Source: JBNKFV01 sp050289485
GTDB taxonomy: Bacteria > Pseudomonadota > Gammaproteobacteria > Pseudomonadales > Cellvibrionaceae
Reading direction: 5' to 3'
Assembly (NCBI GenBank): GCA_050289485.1
Contig: JBNKFV010000004.1
Span: 1-64,000, forward strand
DNA length: 64,000 nucleotides
Shown here: positions 27,356 to 35,781 of the stretch, in pieces
Position numbering within the stretch: position 1 is the first letter of the stretch
Layout of the letters: each line of letters starts with the position of its first letter
Notes under the pieces: generated by a model
What the model was told of the DNA's origin: nothing
The model's input: the letters and a program-made list of their open reading frames with translations, nothing else
Database searches by the model: none
Position numbers and translations under genes: made by a program

Positions 27356-28078
27356 CTATTCGCCTGGATCAATCAGCAGATCGTCGAGCTCCAGTGATGT
27401 GAGTTTTTTAATGTTGCGAAACAGGTAAAAAAGCGCAAAAAACAGCACGAGCGTAGCGGGTACTGCAATCACAGGAAAACTTAACGCGGTCATTTTTCCT
27501 AATTCTTCGTTGAATTCAACCGTACCGGGGGGGCTAACCAGAAGAATCTTCGCCAATATGTAGTTAAGCGCGGAGGAAAGAAAAAACGACGCCGCTACCA
27601 GCATGGAGGCGTTAAAAAGTACTCGCTCAAAGGCCGCCTCGGTACCGCTTTCCTTAAGCGCGTTGGCTACTTTGTCGACTTGCAGTACCTTGTCGTTGTA
27701 GAGAAAGGTCTTTACCAGCGGGTAAGGGGTTTTCAGTGACAGCATGGTGGCGATGCCAAATAGGCCGGGAATGGCGGCTTCTTTAATGGCAATGTATTTG
27801 GGATCAAGTTCCAGCAGACTAATAGAGCCAGTAAGCAGGGTGCTGATAACCCCCAGGGCGGAAAACAGGTTGATTTTGCGGGTAGCAACAAACTCTTTTA
27901 AGCCATAGCCGAGAGGAAATGCCAGGGCGACCACCAGCGCCAGTTTGGTGCCCAAGTACTCATCACCACTGGCTTTGGTGAGGATAACCGTAGGAATAAC
28001 AATGTTGATCAGCAGGTTCAGCAGCAGGCTTTCGCGCTTTTTTTCCGGCACCTGGCTAGTAGATTTGGCTTGCGTCAT
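27356..28078 (-). CDS. VC0807-family inner-membrane protein
   Basis: The 240-aa protein has about six predicted membrane helices (from INIVIPTVILTK to LVLFFALFYLF) and a cytoplasmic segment with LYNDKVLQVDKVA. This resembles the uncharacterised VC0807 family. It occupies the place next to yciI where many gammaproteobacteria carry the septation protein YciB, but it lacks YciB's sequence character and is longer. It is the first gene of the minus-strand run that ends in pdxJ, and divergent from yciV. Its function is unknown. Confidence 0.75.
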   Translation of the reverse strand: MTQAKSTSQVPEKKRESLLLNLLINIVIPTVILTKASGDEYLGTKLALVVALAFPLGYGLKEFVATRKINLFSALGVISTLLTGSISLLELDPKYIAIKEAAIPGLFGIATMLSLKTPYPLVKTFLYNDKVLQVDKVANALKESGTEAAFERVLFNASMLVAASFFLSSALNYILAKILLVSPPGTVEFNEELGKMTALSFPVIAVPATLVLFFALFYLFRNIKKLTSLELDDLLIDPGE

Positions 28079-28182
28079 AGGTATGATGGTCGCTTATCAT
28101 GAATAATGTTGGGTGGTAACTCCCACCAGAGGGTGGGATTTTAAGGAATACCCGGCCATTAATACAGTGATCAGGTGGGCAA

Positions 28183-29013
28183 TTGACAAAATGTTATGAT
28201 TTACACTGTCACAGCACCGCATCTGACGGGTTGTTGACGCCGTCTGAGCTGGTGTATAGAGCAGCTCAGCAACAAGTCGATGTGCTGGCACTAACTGATC
28301 ACGATACCGTAAGTGGGCTGCAAGAGGCGTATTCTGCAGCGCAGGCCCACAATATTGAGCTTGTTCCTGGTATTGAGTGCTCAGCGTTATGGGCGCGTCG
28401 TACGGTACACGTACTGGGTTTAAATATCGACCCCGCCAATTCGGCATTGCAGCAAGCACAAGAGCAGTTGCAGCAACTACGAGAAGAGCGCGCTGAGCGG
28501 ATTGCACGGCGGCTGGCAAAAGTCGGCTTGCAAGACGCCTTGGCGGGCGCGCGGGCTCATGCTGGCGAAGGGGCGATTGCCCGACCGCATTTTGCGGCGC
28601 ACATGGTAGAAGCCGGCTTTGTAAAATCCACGGCTCAGGCATTTAAGCGGTACCTGGGAAATGGCAAAATTGGCGACGTTGCCAATGCTTGGCCATCGCT
28701 CACCGAGTCTGTCGCCACCATTCTAAACGCGGGCGGCATTCCAGTGCTGGCGCATCCTGACAAATACAACCTGACCCGAACCAAATTGCGGGCGTTGGTG
28801 AGTGACTTCGTAGCGGCTGGTGGTCGTGGGCTAGAGGTGGTCAATGGTTATCAAGACAACGCGGTTACCCAGCGTTTGGTAGCATTGTGCACGGAGTATC
28901 AGTTGTTGGGATCCAGTGGCAGTGACTTTCATGTGCCCAGCCAGCCCTGGCAAGAGTTGGGGCGACAATCGCTGCTGCCGACAGAGGTTCAGCCCGTATG
29001 GGATGTATTTTAA
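28183..29013 (+). CDS. rnm: PHP-domain 5'-3' exoribonuclease RNase AM (YciV/TrpH)
   Basis: Metal-dependent phosphoesterase that trims 5' ends of rRNA precursors in E. coli (5S rRNA and others) and cleaves pAp. The 276-aa product shows the PHP motifs: DLHCHSTASDG (residues 6-16), ALTDHDTVSG, GIECSALW, the central RPHFAAHMVEAG, GGIPVLAHPDKYNLTRTKL, and SSGSDFHVPS near the C-terminus. The start is TTG at 28183, with AGGTGG 4 nt upstream and the family N-terminus directly after; there is no in-frame ATG before the first catalytic motif. yciO follows, as in E. coli. Confidence 0.93.
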   Translation: MTKCYDLHCHSTASDGLLTPSELVYRAAQQQVDVLALTDHDTVSGLQEAYSAAQAHNIELVPGIECSALWARRTVHVLGLNIDPANSALQQAQEQLQQLREERAERIARRLAKVGLQDALAGARAHAGEGAIARPHFAAHMVEAGFVKSTAQAFKRYLGNGKIGDVANAWPSLTESVATILNAGGIPVLAHPDKYNLTRTKLRALVSDFVAAGGRGLEVVNGYQDNAVTQRLVALCTEYQLLGSSGSDFHVPSQPWQELGRQSLLPTEVQPVWDVF

Positions 29014-29128
29014 GGGCTTGCATTAACCCGACATAAAAGCGTGCTGGGTTAATAGTCCCTCTATTTATTGAAGCCTGCACGATGGCAGGCTTTATGGACG
29101 TAATTTGAAATGATTGAAAGGAGTGTAT

Positions 29129-29758
29129 GTGGCCCAGTTTTTTACGGTTCACCCTGAAAACCCGCAAGCCCGGCTGATGAAGCAGGCCGCTGATATTATT
29201 CGCAGTGGCGGTATTGTCGCTTATCCTACCGATTCGGCGTATGCCTTAGGTTGCCATTTGGGCGACAAGGTGGCACTCGACCGAATTCGGGCCATTCGCA
29301 GTCTGGATAAAGATCATAATTTCACCCTGATGTGTCGCGATCTGTCAGAGTTAGCAGCCTATGCCAGGGTCGATAATCAAACATTCAGGCTGTTGAAGGC
29401 TCACACGCCAGGCCCCTATACGTTTATTCTACCGGCAACCTCGGAAGTGCCGCGTCGTTTAATGCATCCAAAGCGAAAGACCATTGGTATTCGGGTGCCC
29501 GCTAATCCGATTGCGCTGTCGTTAATCGAGGAGCTCGGTGAGCCAATCATGAGTGTCACTCTGATTTTGCCTAACGACGCACTGCCCCTGACCGATCCCT
29601 ACGATATTCGCGAAAGCCTTGAGCATCAGGTAGAGCTGGTTATTGATGGCGGTTATTGCGGTATGGAAATGACCAGTGTCATCGATTTGTCTGATGAAGC
29701 CCCCAAGCTGATTCGTAAAGGTATGGGGAGTTTAGAAGAATTTGATCTAAGTGATTGA
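29129..29758 (+). CDS. yciO: Sua5/YciO/YrdC-family protein YciO
   Basis: Fold of threonylcarbamoyl-AMP synthase; the YciO branch has weak or uncertain activity in tRNA t6A synthesis. The 209-aa product begins MAQFFTVHPENPQ, and contains GGIVAYPTDSAYALGC (nucleotide-binding), KDHNFTLMCRDLSEL, TPGPYTFILPAT and RLMHPKRKTIGIRVP. I chose GTG 29129 (AAAGGAG 5 nt upstream, N-terminus as in E. coli YciO) over an in-frame TTG at 29114. Together with yciV upstream it keeps the E. coli order. Confidence 0.92.
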   Translation: MAQFFTVHPENPQARLMKQAADIIRSGGIVAYPTDSAYALGCHLGDKVALDRIRAIRSLDKDHNFTLMCRDLSELAAYARVDNQTFRLLKAHTPGPYTFILPATSEVPRRLMHPKRKTIGIRVPANPIALSLIEELGEPIMSVTLILPNDALPLTDPYDIRESLEHQVELVIDGGYCGMEMTSVIDLSDEAPKLIRKGMGSLEEFDLSD

Positions 29759-29784
29759 TTTTAGGCTAAATCTTAATTTTTTCT

Positions 29785-29818
29785 TTGACTGTTAAGTGAC
29801 CGCTTTAGTGGTTATAAT
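29785..29818 (+). promoter_or_regulatory. Candidate promoter for scpA-scpB
   Basis: A perfect -10 TATAAT lies at 29813-29818, preceded by TTGACT at 29785-29790. The spacing of 22 nt is longer than optimal, so only the -10 is convincing. Transcription would start near 29825, about 60 nt before the scpA GTG. Confidence 0.45.
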
Positions 29819-29887
29819 CGGCCGCTTATTTTGGCAGCACTGAGGGCCTGTTTAGAAAGCCTGGTGCACCCGCGATAGAGGGCAAGC

Positions 29888-30811
29888 GTGACTGAAGACG
29901 TGACAGAACAGGACAACCTGGTACCGGCAGAGGTGCAGGCCGCTGCGGAGCCTGATACAGCTGTTGTTGCCCCTGCGGCGGACGGCGAGCCCGTTGATGC
30001 GGATGCAACCGAGCAGGAGCAGCGGCCGGAGCAGGGTGAAATGCCATTTGCCATGGTGCATGGTAAGGCGTATACCGAGCTGCCAAAGGACTTGTATATT
30101 CCGCCCGATGCGTTGGAAGTATTTTTGGAGGCGTTTGAAGGCCCCCTGGACTTATTGCTGTACCTGATTCGGCGCCAGAATATCGATATTCTTGATATCA
30201 ATGTGTCTGAGATCACCCGCCAGTATATTGCCTACGTTGAAATGATGGACGCCATGCATTTTGAACTGGCAGCGGAGTATTTGGTGATGGCTGCCATGCT
30301 GGCCGAAATTAAATCGCGCATGTTGCTGCCGCGCAGCGATGAGGCTGAGGAGGATGAAGAAGATCCTCGTGCAAGCCTGATTCGTCGTTTGCAGGAGTAC
30401 GAGCGCTTTAAAAAAGCGGCGGAAGACCTAGACGGCTTGCCGCGCATGGGGCGCGATGTTCATCAGGCTAGTGCGCAGGCGCCAGACAGAAACCTGACGC
30501 GACCAGAGCCGGAAGTTGAATTAACTGAATTGCTGCTGGCGCTATCAGAAGTGTTGCGCCGTGCCGATATGTTTGAAAGTCACCATGTTGAAAAAGAGCG
30601 CCTGTCGACGCGCGAGCGAATGACGCAAGTGCTCGATAAACTTGCCGGTAAGCACTTTGTGCCGTTTGTGAGTTTGTTTTCCGTAAGCGAAGGTCGCTTA
30701 GGTGTGGTGGTTACCTTTCTCGCGGTGATGGAACTGATTAAAGAATCGTTGGTAGAAATTGTCCAAAGCGAATCCTTTGGGCCCATTCACGTAAAAGCCA
30801 GAACACAATGA
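29888..30811 (+). CDS. scpA: Segregation and condensation protein ScpA
   Basis: Kleisin that bridges the Smc heads and binds ScpB in bacterial condensin. The 307-aa product has an acidic, low-complexity N-terminal extension (about residues 1-55), the N-terminal kleisin domain (EAFEGPLDLLLYLIRRQNIDILDI, through AAEYLVMAAMLAEIKSRMLLP), a charged linker and a C-terminal winged-helix (FVPFVSLFSVSEGRLGVVVTFLAVMELIKE, split by the conserved TFLA). The start is GTG 29888 with GAGGGC upstream. A shorter form from ATG 30041 would drop the acidic extension; both are possible. Confidence 0.95.
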   Translation: MTEDVTEQDNLVPAEVQAAAEPDTAVVAPAADGEPVDADATEQEQRPEQGEMPFAMVHGKAYTELPKDLYIPPDALEVFLEAFEGPLDLLLYLIRRQNIDILDINVSEITRQYIAYVEMMDAMHFELAAEYLVMAAMLAEIKSRMLLPRSDEAEEDEEDPRASLIRRLQEYERFKKAAEDLDGLPRMGRDVHQASAQAPDRNLTRPEPEVELTELLLALSEVLRRADMFESHHVEKERLSTRERMTQVLDKLAGKHFVPFVSLFSVSEGRLGVVVTFLAVMELIKESLVEIVQSESFGPIHVKARTQ

Positions 30812-31872
30812 TTGAAGATGAAGTGATCGACAATAATGAAGAGCCTTCCGATGCCGATGTTGCGGTAGACGCAGAGCTTAGCGATGATTTACCCGCTCGT
30901 GCAGAAGTGTTTGACCGTTATTTTCCCAGCCGTGAAGATGATGAACCTCTTGGTGATCCGGTGCCGGTAGCACCGGAGATGCTGCGCAAAATTATTCAGG
31001 CTGCGCTGCTGTCGGCAGGAATGCCTTTGTCGGTGGATAAGTTGTCATCGCTATTTGATCCTGAGCGAGATATTTTGCCAGAAAAAGCCGACATTACTGC
31101 GGCGCTGGAAGCGCTGGCAAGTGAATGCGACGACGATGGTTTTCAGTTGGTAGAGGTTGGCACCGGATGGCGTTATCAGGTTCGCCCTGAAACCGCGCGT
31201 TGGGTTAATCGCTTGTGGGAAGAGAAACCGCAAAAGTATTCCCGTGCCTTGCTTGAGACGCTGTCGTTAATCGCTTATCGACAGCCAATTACGCGTGGCG
31301 ATATTGAAGAGATTCGCGGTGTGGCGGTGAGTTCGCACATCATCAAAACTCTCACCGAGCGCGAATGGATTAAAGTGGTAGGGCATCGTGACGTACCGGG
31401 GCGACCGTCATTGTACGCCACAACTCGGCACTTTCTCGATTACTTCAACCTTAGAAGCCTTGATGAATTGCCTTCGTTAAGTGAAATTGCTGATCTCGAT
31501 AAAATTGATCCAGCATTAAATTTGGCGCTGGACGATAGCAACCCAGACGAGCCAGATACCGATGCCGGAGAAGCTGCTGCCCCGTCTGCTGAGAATGCCG
31601 AGTCAGTTGACGCCGTTGATAGTAGTAAAGAGGTGGAAACAGATAATACTGTTCATGCGGTTGAGTCTGAAGATGATCGTGATATTGATGCAGATTCTGC
31701 AGCAGCCTTTATTGAGGCAGTGGCCGAACCCCTGGAATCTGACTCTGCACCGGCTGAGAGCGGGGAAGATGTTGTTGAGCCAGAAAACGCAGAGGATGAT
31801 ACGGTGGCAGATCATGATGATATAGAGGAAGGTTCACCACAGGCTGATCGCCCATCATTGTTTGACAGATAA
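30808..31872 (+). CDS. scpB: Segregation and condensation protein ScpB
   Basis: Dimeric winged-helix partner of ScpA in the Smc complex. The 354-aa product overlaps scpA by 4 nt (ATGA). After an acidic 45-residue N-terminus come the two winged helices (about residues 50-215; IIQAALLSAGMPLSVDKL, WRYQVRPETARWVNRLW, SLIAYRQPITRGDIEEIRGV, EREWIKVVGHRDVPGRP, the last the family signature). A long D/E-rich, apparently disordered tail follows (about 235-354). The tail makes the protein longer than usual ScpB (about 200-270 aa). Confidence 0.95.
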   Translation: MIEDEVIDNNEEPSDADVAVDAELSDDLPARAEVFDRYFPSREDDEPLGDPVPVAPEMLRKIIQAALLSAGMPLSVDKLSSLFDPERDILPEKADITAALEALASECDDDGFQLVEVGTGWRYQVRPETARWVNRLWEEKPQKYSRALLETLSLIAYRQPITRGDIEEIRGVAVSSHIIKTLTEREWIKVVGHRDVPGRPSLYATTRHFLDYFNLRSLDELPSLSEIADLDKIDPALNLALDDSNPDEPDTDAGEAAAPSAENAESVDAVDSSKEVETDNTVHAVESEDDRDIDADSAAAFIEAVAEPLESDSAPAESGEDVVEPENAEDDTVADHDDIEEGSPQADRPSLFDR

Positions 31873-31904
31873 GCCATTGTGCCTATGTATTCAGGCATTT
31901 TATT

Positions 31905-31938
31905 CGGCTGCATATTCGTATGCAGCCGTTATATTTTC
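31905..31938 (+). terminator. Hairpin with TTCG tetraloop after scpB
   Basis: A perfect 10-bp stem, CGGCTGCATA / TATGCAGCCG, closes a TTCG tetraloop (31905-31928) and is followed by TTATATTTTC. It lies between the scpB stop and the rluB start, so it could terminate most transcripts or attenuate rluB. Confidence 0.7.
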
Positions 31939-31953
31939 AGGTTTGAGTAATTA

Positions 31954-32805
31954 ATGATTGATAAAACCCGGGCTGTTCAGCCCCCCGCAGACGAAAAGCT
32001 GCAAAAAGTGCTCGCCCGAGCAGGTTTTGGCTCGCGTCGTGAAATGGAGCGTGCCATCGACAACGGTTTGGTAACGGTGAATGGCAAACCAGCGAAGCTG
32101 GGCGATCGTGTTAGTGCTGCCGATAAAATTTATTTTTCCGGGCGCCTGGTGGTTACGAAAGATGTTGTCGAAGCGCCACGGGTGATTTTGTATAACAAGC
32201 CCGAAGGCGAAATTTGTTCGCGTTCCGACCCGGAAGGGCGTCGTACAGTGTATGAAAACCTGCCCAGATTAAAGCAGGGGCGTTGGATATCAGTAGGGCG
32301 GCTGGATTTCAACACCAGTGGTTTGCTGCTGTTTACCAATGACGGCGACCTGGCTAATCGTTTGATGCACCCGTCGTCGGTTATCGACCGTGAGTATCTA
32401 GTACGTATTCAGGGCGACGTAGACGATGATATGAAAACTCGCTTAAAGCAGGGCGTGTTGCTTGATGATGGGATGGCGAGATTTACTGATATTGTTGATG
32501 GCGCCGGCGAAGGTCGTAATCGTTGGTTTTATTGTGTGGTAATGGAAGGTCGTAATCGTGAGGTGCGGCGTTTGTGGGAGTCGCAGGGCGTAAAAGTATC
32601 GCGTTTGAAACGGGTGCGTTACGGTAATGTGTTTATCCCATCACATGTACGTGCCGGGCAGTGGATCGAATTAAATCCCGCTGAGGTGAAAGACCTTTGT
32701 ATGACTGCCGGTGTGGATGCGCCGAAGTTGGAGACCAGTGTTGACCAAGAAAAACAGCAGGCACGTCATCAACGTCGTTTGCGCTCCAAAGGTAAGCGCA
32801 CTTAA
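31954..32805 (+). CDS. rluB: 23S rRNA pseudouridine synthase RluB
   Basis: Makes pseudouridine 2605 in 23S rRNA. The 283-aa product has an N-terminal S4 RNA-binding domain (LQKVLARAGFGSRREMERAI), then the RsuA/RluB catalytic domain with motif GRLDFNTSGLLLFTNDGDLA containing the catalytic aspartate, HPSSVIDREYLVRI, EGRNREVRRLWESQGVKVSRLKR, and a basic C-terminal tail (KQQARHQRRLRSKGKR). It follows scpB in the common gammaproteobacterial scpA-scpB-rluB order. The assignment to RluB over RsuA/RluE/RluF rests on the S4 domain and the neighbours. Confidence 0.95.
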   Translation: MIDKTRAVQPPADEKLQKVLARAGFGSRREMERAIDNGLVTVNGKPAKLGDRVSAADKIYFSGRLVVTKDVVEAPRVILYNKPEGEICSRSDPEGRRTVYENLPRLKQGRWISVGRLDFNTSGLLLFTNDGDLANRLMHPSSVIDREYLVRIQGDVDDDMKTRLKQGVLLDDGMARFTDIVDGAGEGRNRWFYCVVMEGRNREVRRLWESQGVKVSRLKRVRYGNVFIPSHVRAGQWIELNPAEVKDLCMTAGVDAPKLETSVDQEKQQARHQRRLRSKGKRT

Positions 32806-32892
32806 GCCTGTGCAAATTGCTTATCTATAAAACAAAACCCAATACAAAAAAGGAGAGTAGTGAGGGGAGCAGGGGAGTTTGATATTGGGAAT

Positions 32893-32933
32893 AAAAAAGC
32901 CACCGGCCTTCGGTTTGGCGCGGTGGCTTTTTT
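32893..32933. terminator. Bidirectional intrinsic terminator
   Basis: AAAAAAGCCACCG pairs with CGGTGGCTTTTTT around an inner GCC/GGC stem. It lies between convergent rluB and the diguanylate cyclase gene and serves both. Confidence 0.9.
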
Positions 32934-32950
32934 AGAGAACTCATCGATGT

Positions 32951-33877
32951 TTAGGCGGTGATGATTCGGTTACGTCCTTCGCGTTTGGCTTCATATAGTG
33001 CTTTATCGGCACGTTTGAGTAGGTTGTCGGCGTCTTCGGCGGGCAGCATGTTGGCAACTCCCCCGCTGATGCTGACACTGAGTTTGAATACATTTTCGCC
33101 GTCTTCGAGATGTTTCAAGTCGAGACTGGAAATTTGGTTACGCACGCGTTCGGCAATGATTCGCGCGCCCTCTAAATCGGTTTTGCTAAAAATAATCACA
33201 AACTCTTCGCCGCCATAACGGAATACTGCGTCTGATTTACGGCACGTGTCTGCCATGGCTTGGCCAACACTGCACAGAACTTTGTCCCCCACGCTGTGGC
33301 CAAAACGGTCGTTAATTGACTTAAAGTAGTCTATGTCGGCAATCATGATCGACAGTGGTTGCTGGTAGCGTGAAGCCATCGACATCTCATGTGAAAGCGC
33401 GTGCTCAAGTGCGGCCCGGTTGCCCAGTCCCGTGAGCGGATCGGTAGCTGCCGAGAGTACGGCGTCGCGATAGCTGATAGCATTGCGCAAGGGGTACAGC
33501 AGGGAGCCCAGAAAGCTTTCTATTGCGGCCATTTCAGTTTCGCTGAAGCGCCGGCCACGATACAGCGTGATTTCTCCATAAACTGAACTGTTGGTGCTGA
33601 GCCGATAATTACAGCGGTGTCTGGCGGTTTTGCCAACGGTAATAGCAAGACCTTTAGCGTCGTGGCTGTAGCTAAGACCATCCAACGAAATACATTGGGC
33701 CACGTATTCGTAGAACAGGCGCACGATGAGATCCAGCTCCAGTGTTGTTTGTAAAATACTGGTCAGGCGTAGCTTATGCGTATCTTCTACCGCATAGGAG
33801 CCGGCGCTGGGGTGGGCCACCACCTTGTTTTTGGCGTTTTGCTCGATCGCGCTTGGATTCTGTACGTGAGTTACCAT
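32951..33877 (-). CDS. Diguanylate cyclase with N-terminal sensor domain
   Basis: Makes c-di-GMP from two GTP. The 308-aa product has a GAF-like N-terminal region (about residues 30-135, with a basic ARHRCNY segment), a short linker helix, and a GGDEF domain (about 145-308): TDPLTGLGNR, IADIDYFKSINDRFGH, FRYGGEEFVIIF with an active GGEEF signature, and the closing KRADKALYEAKREGRNRI. No membrane helix or signal peptide is present, so it is cytosolic. An RxxD inhibitory site upstream of GGEEF is not evident (the residues are ADTCRKSD), so product inhibition may be weak. It is a single gene. Confidence 0.94.
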   Translation of the reverse strand: MVTHVQNPSAIEQNAKNKVVAHPSAGSYAVEDTHKLRLTSILQTTLELDLIVRLFYEYVAQCISLDGLSYSHDAKGLAITVGKTARHRCNYRLSTNSSVYGEITLYRGRRFSETEMAAIESFLGSLLYPLRNAISYRDAVLSAATDPLTGLGNRAALEHALSHEMSMASRYQQPLSIMIADIDYFKSINDRFGHSVGDKVLCSVGQAMADTCRKSDAVFRYGGEEFVIIFSKTDLEGARIIAERVRNQISSLDLKHLEDGENVFKLSVSISGGVANMLPAEDADNLLKRADKALYEAKREGRNRIITA

Positions 33878-34238
33878 AATTTGAACCTGAGTTGGTCGCT
33901 GCCGTGCAGTTTTATATTGGGATGTTGCTTAGGTTTGTCTTCTAAATCTACGTAAAGCTAAATTCGTGCCACTTTTTTTGCTATAAAAATATTCTTTAAA
34001 ATCAAAGAGGTGTAGGCTTTGTTTTGGTTTTGGTGGGGAGATGGCCAAAATATTGGCGTTTTTGGTGGTGTTGGCTAGCGGCAATACGTTGCCGCTTTGC
34101 CTGGTTTTTGGCGCTTGCGGCGAAACCAGTAACTTGGGAAAATCGCCGTCCATTTTCATTGGCACTGCAGTGGTTTGCAGCTTTGCTGGTGACTATTGTG
34201 TTTGGGAAACGACGGTACAACGAATTTAGGAGCACCAG
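33878..34238. other. Gene-poor gap upstream of the flavodoxin
   Basis: 361 bp with no confident gene. Two overlapping short frames on the plus strand are hydrophobic: one from 34041 (62 codons, signal-peptide-like start MAKILAFLVVLASG with GGTGGGGAG directly before it) and one from 34024 (W/F-rich). They are G+T-rich, which makes hydrophobic translations by chance likely, and neither resembles a family I know. The region should hold the promoters of the divergent cyclase and flavodoxin genes. Confidence 0.4.
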
Positions 34239-34781
34239 GTGGCGAAAGTCGGCTTATTTTTTGGTAGTGATGAGGGTAATACCGAGTCTGTGGCTTACCG
34301 TATTCAGGCGCGTCTTGGTGAAGATGTCGTGGATGTATTCGATATTGCCGATGTCACACAGCTGGAATTCGCTGATTATGACAAGATTATTCTGGGTATC
34401 CCCACGTGGGATTTTGGCCAGATCCAGTCGGATTGGGAAGAGTTCTGGGGTGATATGGGGCAGGTTGATCTTTCGGGTAAAACGATAGCGTTGTTTGGCT
34501 TGGGTGATCAGTTTGGTTATGGGGATTATTTTCTCGATGCCATGGGTATGCTGCATGACCTGATTGTACCCAATGGCGCGAAAATTATTGGTCATTGGCC
34601 GACTAGCGGCTATGACTTTGAGGCCTCAAAAGCTGTTACTGCCGACAGTAAGCAGTTTGTAGGGTTAGCCCTAGACGAAGACCAGCAGGAGGAACTGACC
34701 GCAGGGCGATTAAATGTCTGGTGTGGGCAGATTCATGCGGGTTTTGGTTTGACTACACCTTTACACGACGTTGACGATTAA
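34239..34781 (+). CDS. Flavodoxin (long-chain)
   Basis: FMN electron carrier. The 180-aa protein has the phosphate-binding loop FGSDEGNTESVA (about residues 8-19), the isoalloxazine-stacking GIPTWDFGQIQSDWEEF segment, and GLGDQFGYGDYFLDAMG with the second aromatic and an acidic loop typical of long-chain flavodoxins (FldA/FldB). The start is GTG 34239 with AGGAG about 6 nt upstream. It is convergent with cmoB, and the stop codons overlap by 4 nt. Which FldA/FldB role it plays is not clear. Confidence 0.95.
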   Translation: MAKVGLFFGSDEGNTESVAYRIQARLGEDVVDVFDIADVTQLEFADYDKIILGIPTWDFGQIQSDWEEFWGDMGQVDLSGKTIALFGLGDQFGYGDYFLDAMGMLHDLIVPNGAKIIGHWPTSGYDFEASKAVTADSKQFVGLALDEDQQEELTAGRLNVWCGQIHAGFGLTTPLHDVDD

Positions 34782-35761
34782 CCACCCGGCAACTGGGCGG
34801 TTACCACCGCCCTTAACGGCGCGGGGTGGCCCTCAGCGGTTTTGCTGTGGTCGTTAGGATCGAGAAAATTAGCCAGCGAGTGAAAGCGCATCCAGTCTGT
34901 TTGGCGCTGCTCATCGGTAGAGGTCTGGTTTATATCCACTACTTTGGCTGCGGTAAACCCACATTTGCGCAGCCAGCCTAGCAGGGTGGGCGCACTCGGC
35001 AAAAACCAAACGTTGTTCATCATTGCGTAGCGGCCTTCCGGTACCAGTACCTTACCTTCATCGCCTTCAATAATCAGTGTTTCTAACACCAGTTCGCCGC
35101 CGGGTTTTAGTGCGCCTTTAAGTTCCATGATGTGGTCAATCGGTGAGCGGCGGTGGTAGAGCACACCCATGGAAAACACAGTATCAAATGCTTGCAGGTT
35201 CTCGGCTACGGCTTCCATAGGCAGCGGTAGTACGTCGACGGGTACGTTGCCGATAAAATGCTTCAGCATCAGAAACTGCACAATAAATCTAGGCGATGGG
35301 TCTATCCCAATAACCCGTTCAGCGCCTTCTCCAAACATTCTCCAGCAGTGGTAGCCGTTGCCACAACCAACATCCAGCACGGTTTTGCCTTTCAGTGGCG
35401 ACAGGTGCGGCAGTACGCGATCCCATTTCCAATCTGAGCGCCATTCAGTGTCGATAAAGGTACCGTGAACCTGATATGGGCCTTTGCGCCAGGGAATAAG
35501 CTGTTCGAGCTGTTGGCGGATACACTGACGAACTGCTTCAGGTTGCTCTTCTGCGCTACCCACAATAACGCCGCTTTGAAGATCAATATGTTGTGTTGTT
35601 ACCAGGGGCAGGGCCTCGAGGGCAGTACGCCAGCTGGCCAGGTCACCAAACCGCTTCTCACATAACCCGCTAGTGATTTGTTCCGGTAGCATTACGGCCC
35701 AGCGGGCGAGCTTGGGGTGGTCGGTCAACGAATCCAGTAAGGGTTTAAAATATTTGAGCAT
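34778..35761 (-). CDS. cmoB: tRNA U34 carboxymethyltransferase CmoB
   Basis: Transfers the carboxymethyl group of Cx-SAM to 5-hydroxyuridine at tRNA position 34 to make cmo5U. The 327-aa product has a substrate-binding N-terminal part (WRKGPYQVHGTFIDTEWRSDWKWDRV) and a Rossmann methyltransferase fold with motif I VLDVGCGNGYHCWRM, GIDPSPRFIVQF, MGVLYHRRSP and LVLETLIIEGDEG. Length and motifs fit CmoB. It is downstream of cmoA by 20 bp. Confidence 0.97.
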   Translation of the reverse strand: MLKYFKPLLDSLTDHPKLARWAVMLPEQITSGLCEKRFGDLASWRTALEALPLVTTQHIDLQSGVIVGSAEEQPEAVRQCIRQQLEQLIPWRKGPYQVHGTFIDTEWRSDWKWDRVLPHLSPLKGKTVLDVGCGNGYHCWRMFGEGAERVIGIDPSPRFIVQFLMLKHFIGNVPVDVLPLPMEAVAENLQAFDTVFSMGVLYHRRSPIDHIMELKGALKPGGELVLETLIIEGDEGKVLVPEGRYAMMNNVWFLPSAPTLLGWLRKCGFTAAKVVDINQTSTDEQRQTDWMRFHSLANFLDPNDHSKTAEGHPAPLRAVVTAQLPGG

Positions 35762-35781
35762 GATATATCACTTGTGCGGGG

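Noticed and set aside
28097..28642. 181-codon frame on the minus strand opposite yciV
   Set aside because: It is antisense to a gene with intact PHP motifs and has no family resemblance or ribosome site.
34024..34488. W/F-rich plus-strand frame running into the flavodoxin gene in another frame
   Set aside because: It overlaps about 250 bp of a well-supported gene, and its hydrophobicity follows from T/G-rich DNA.
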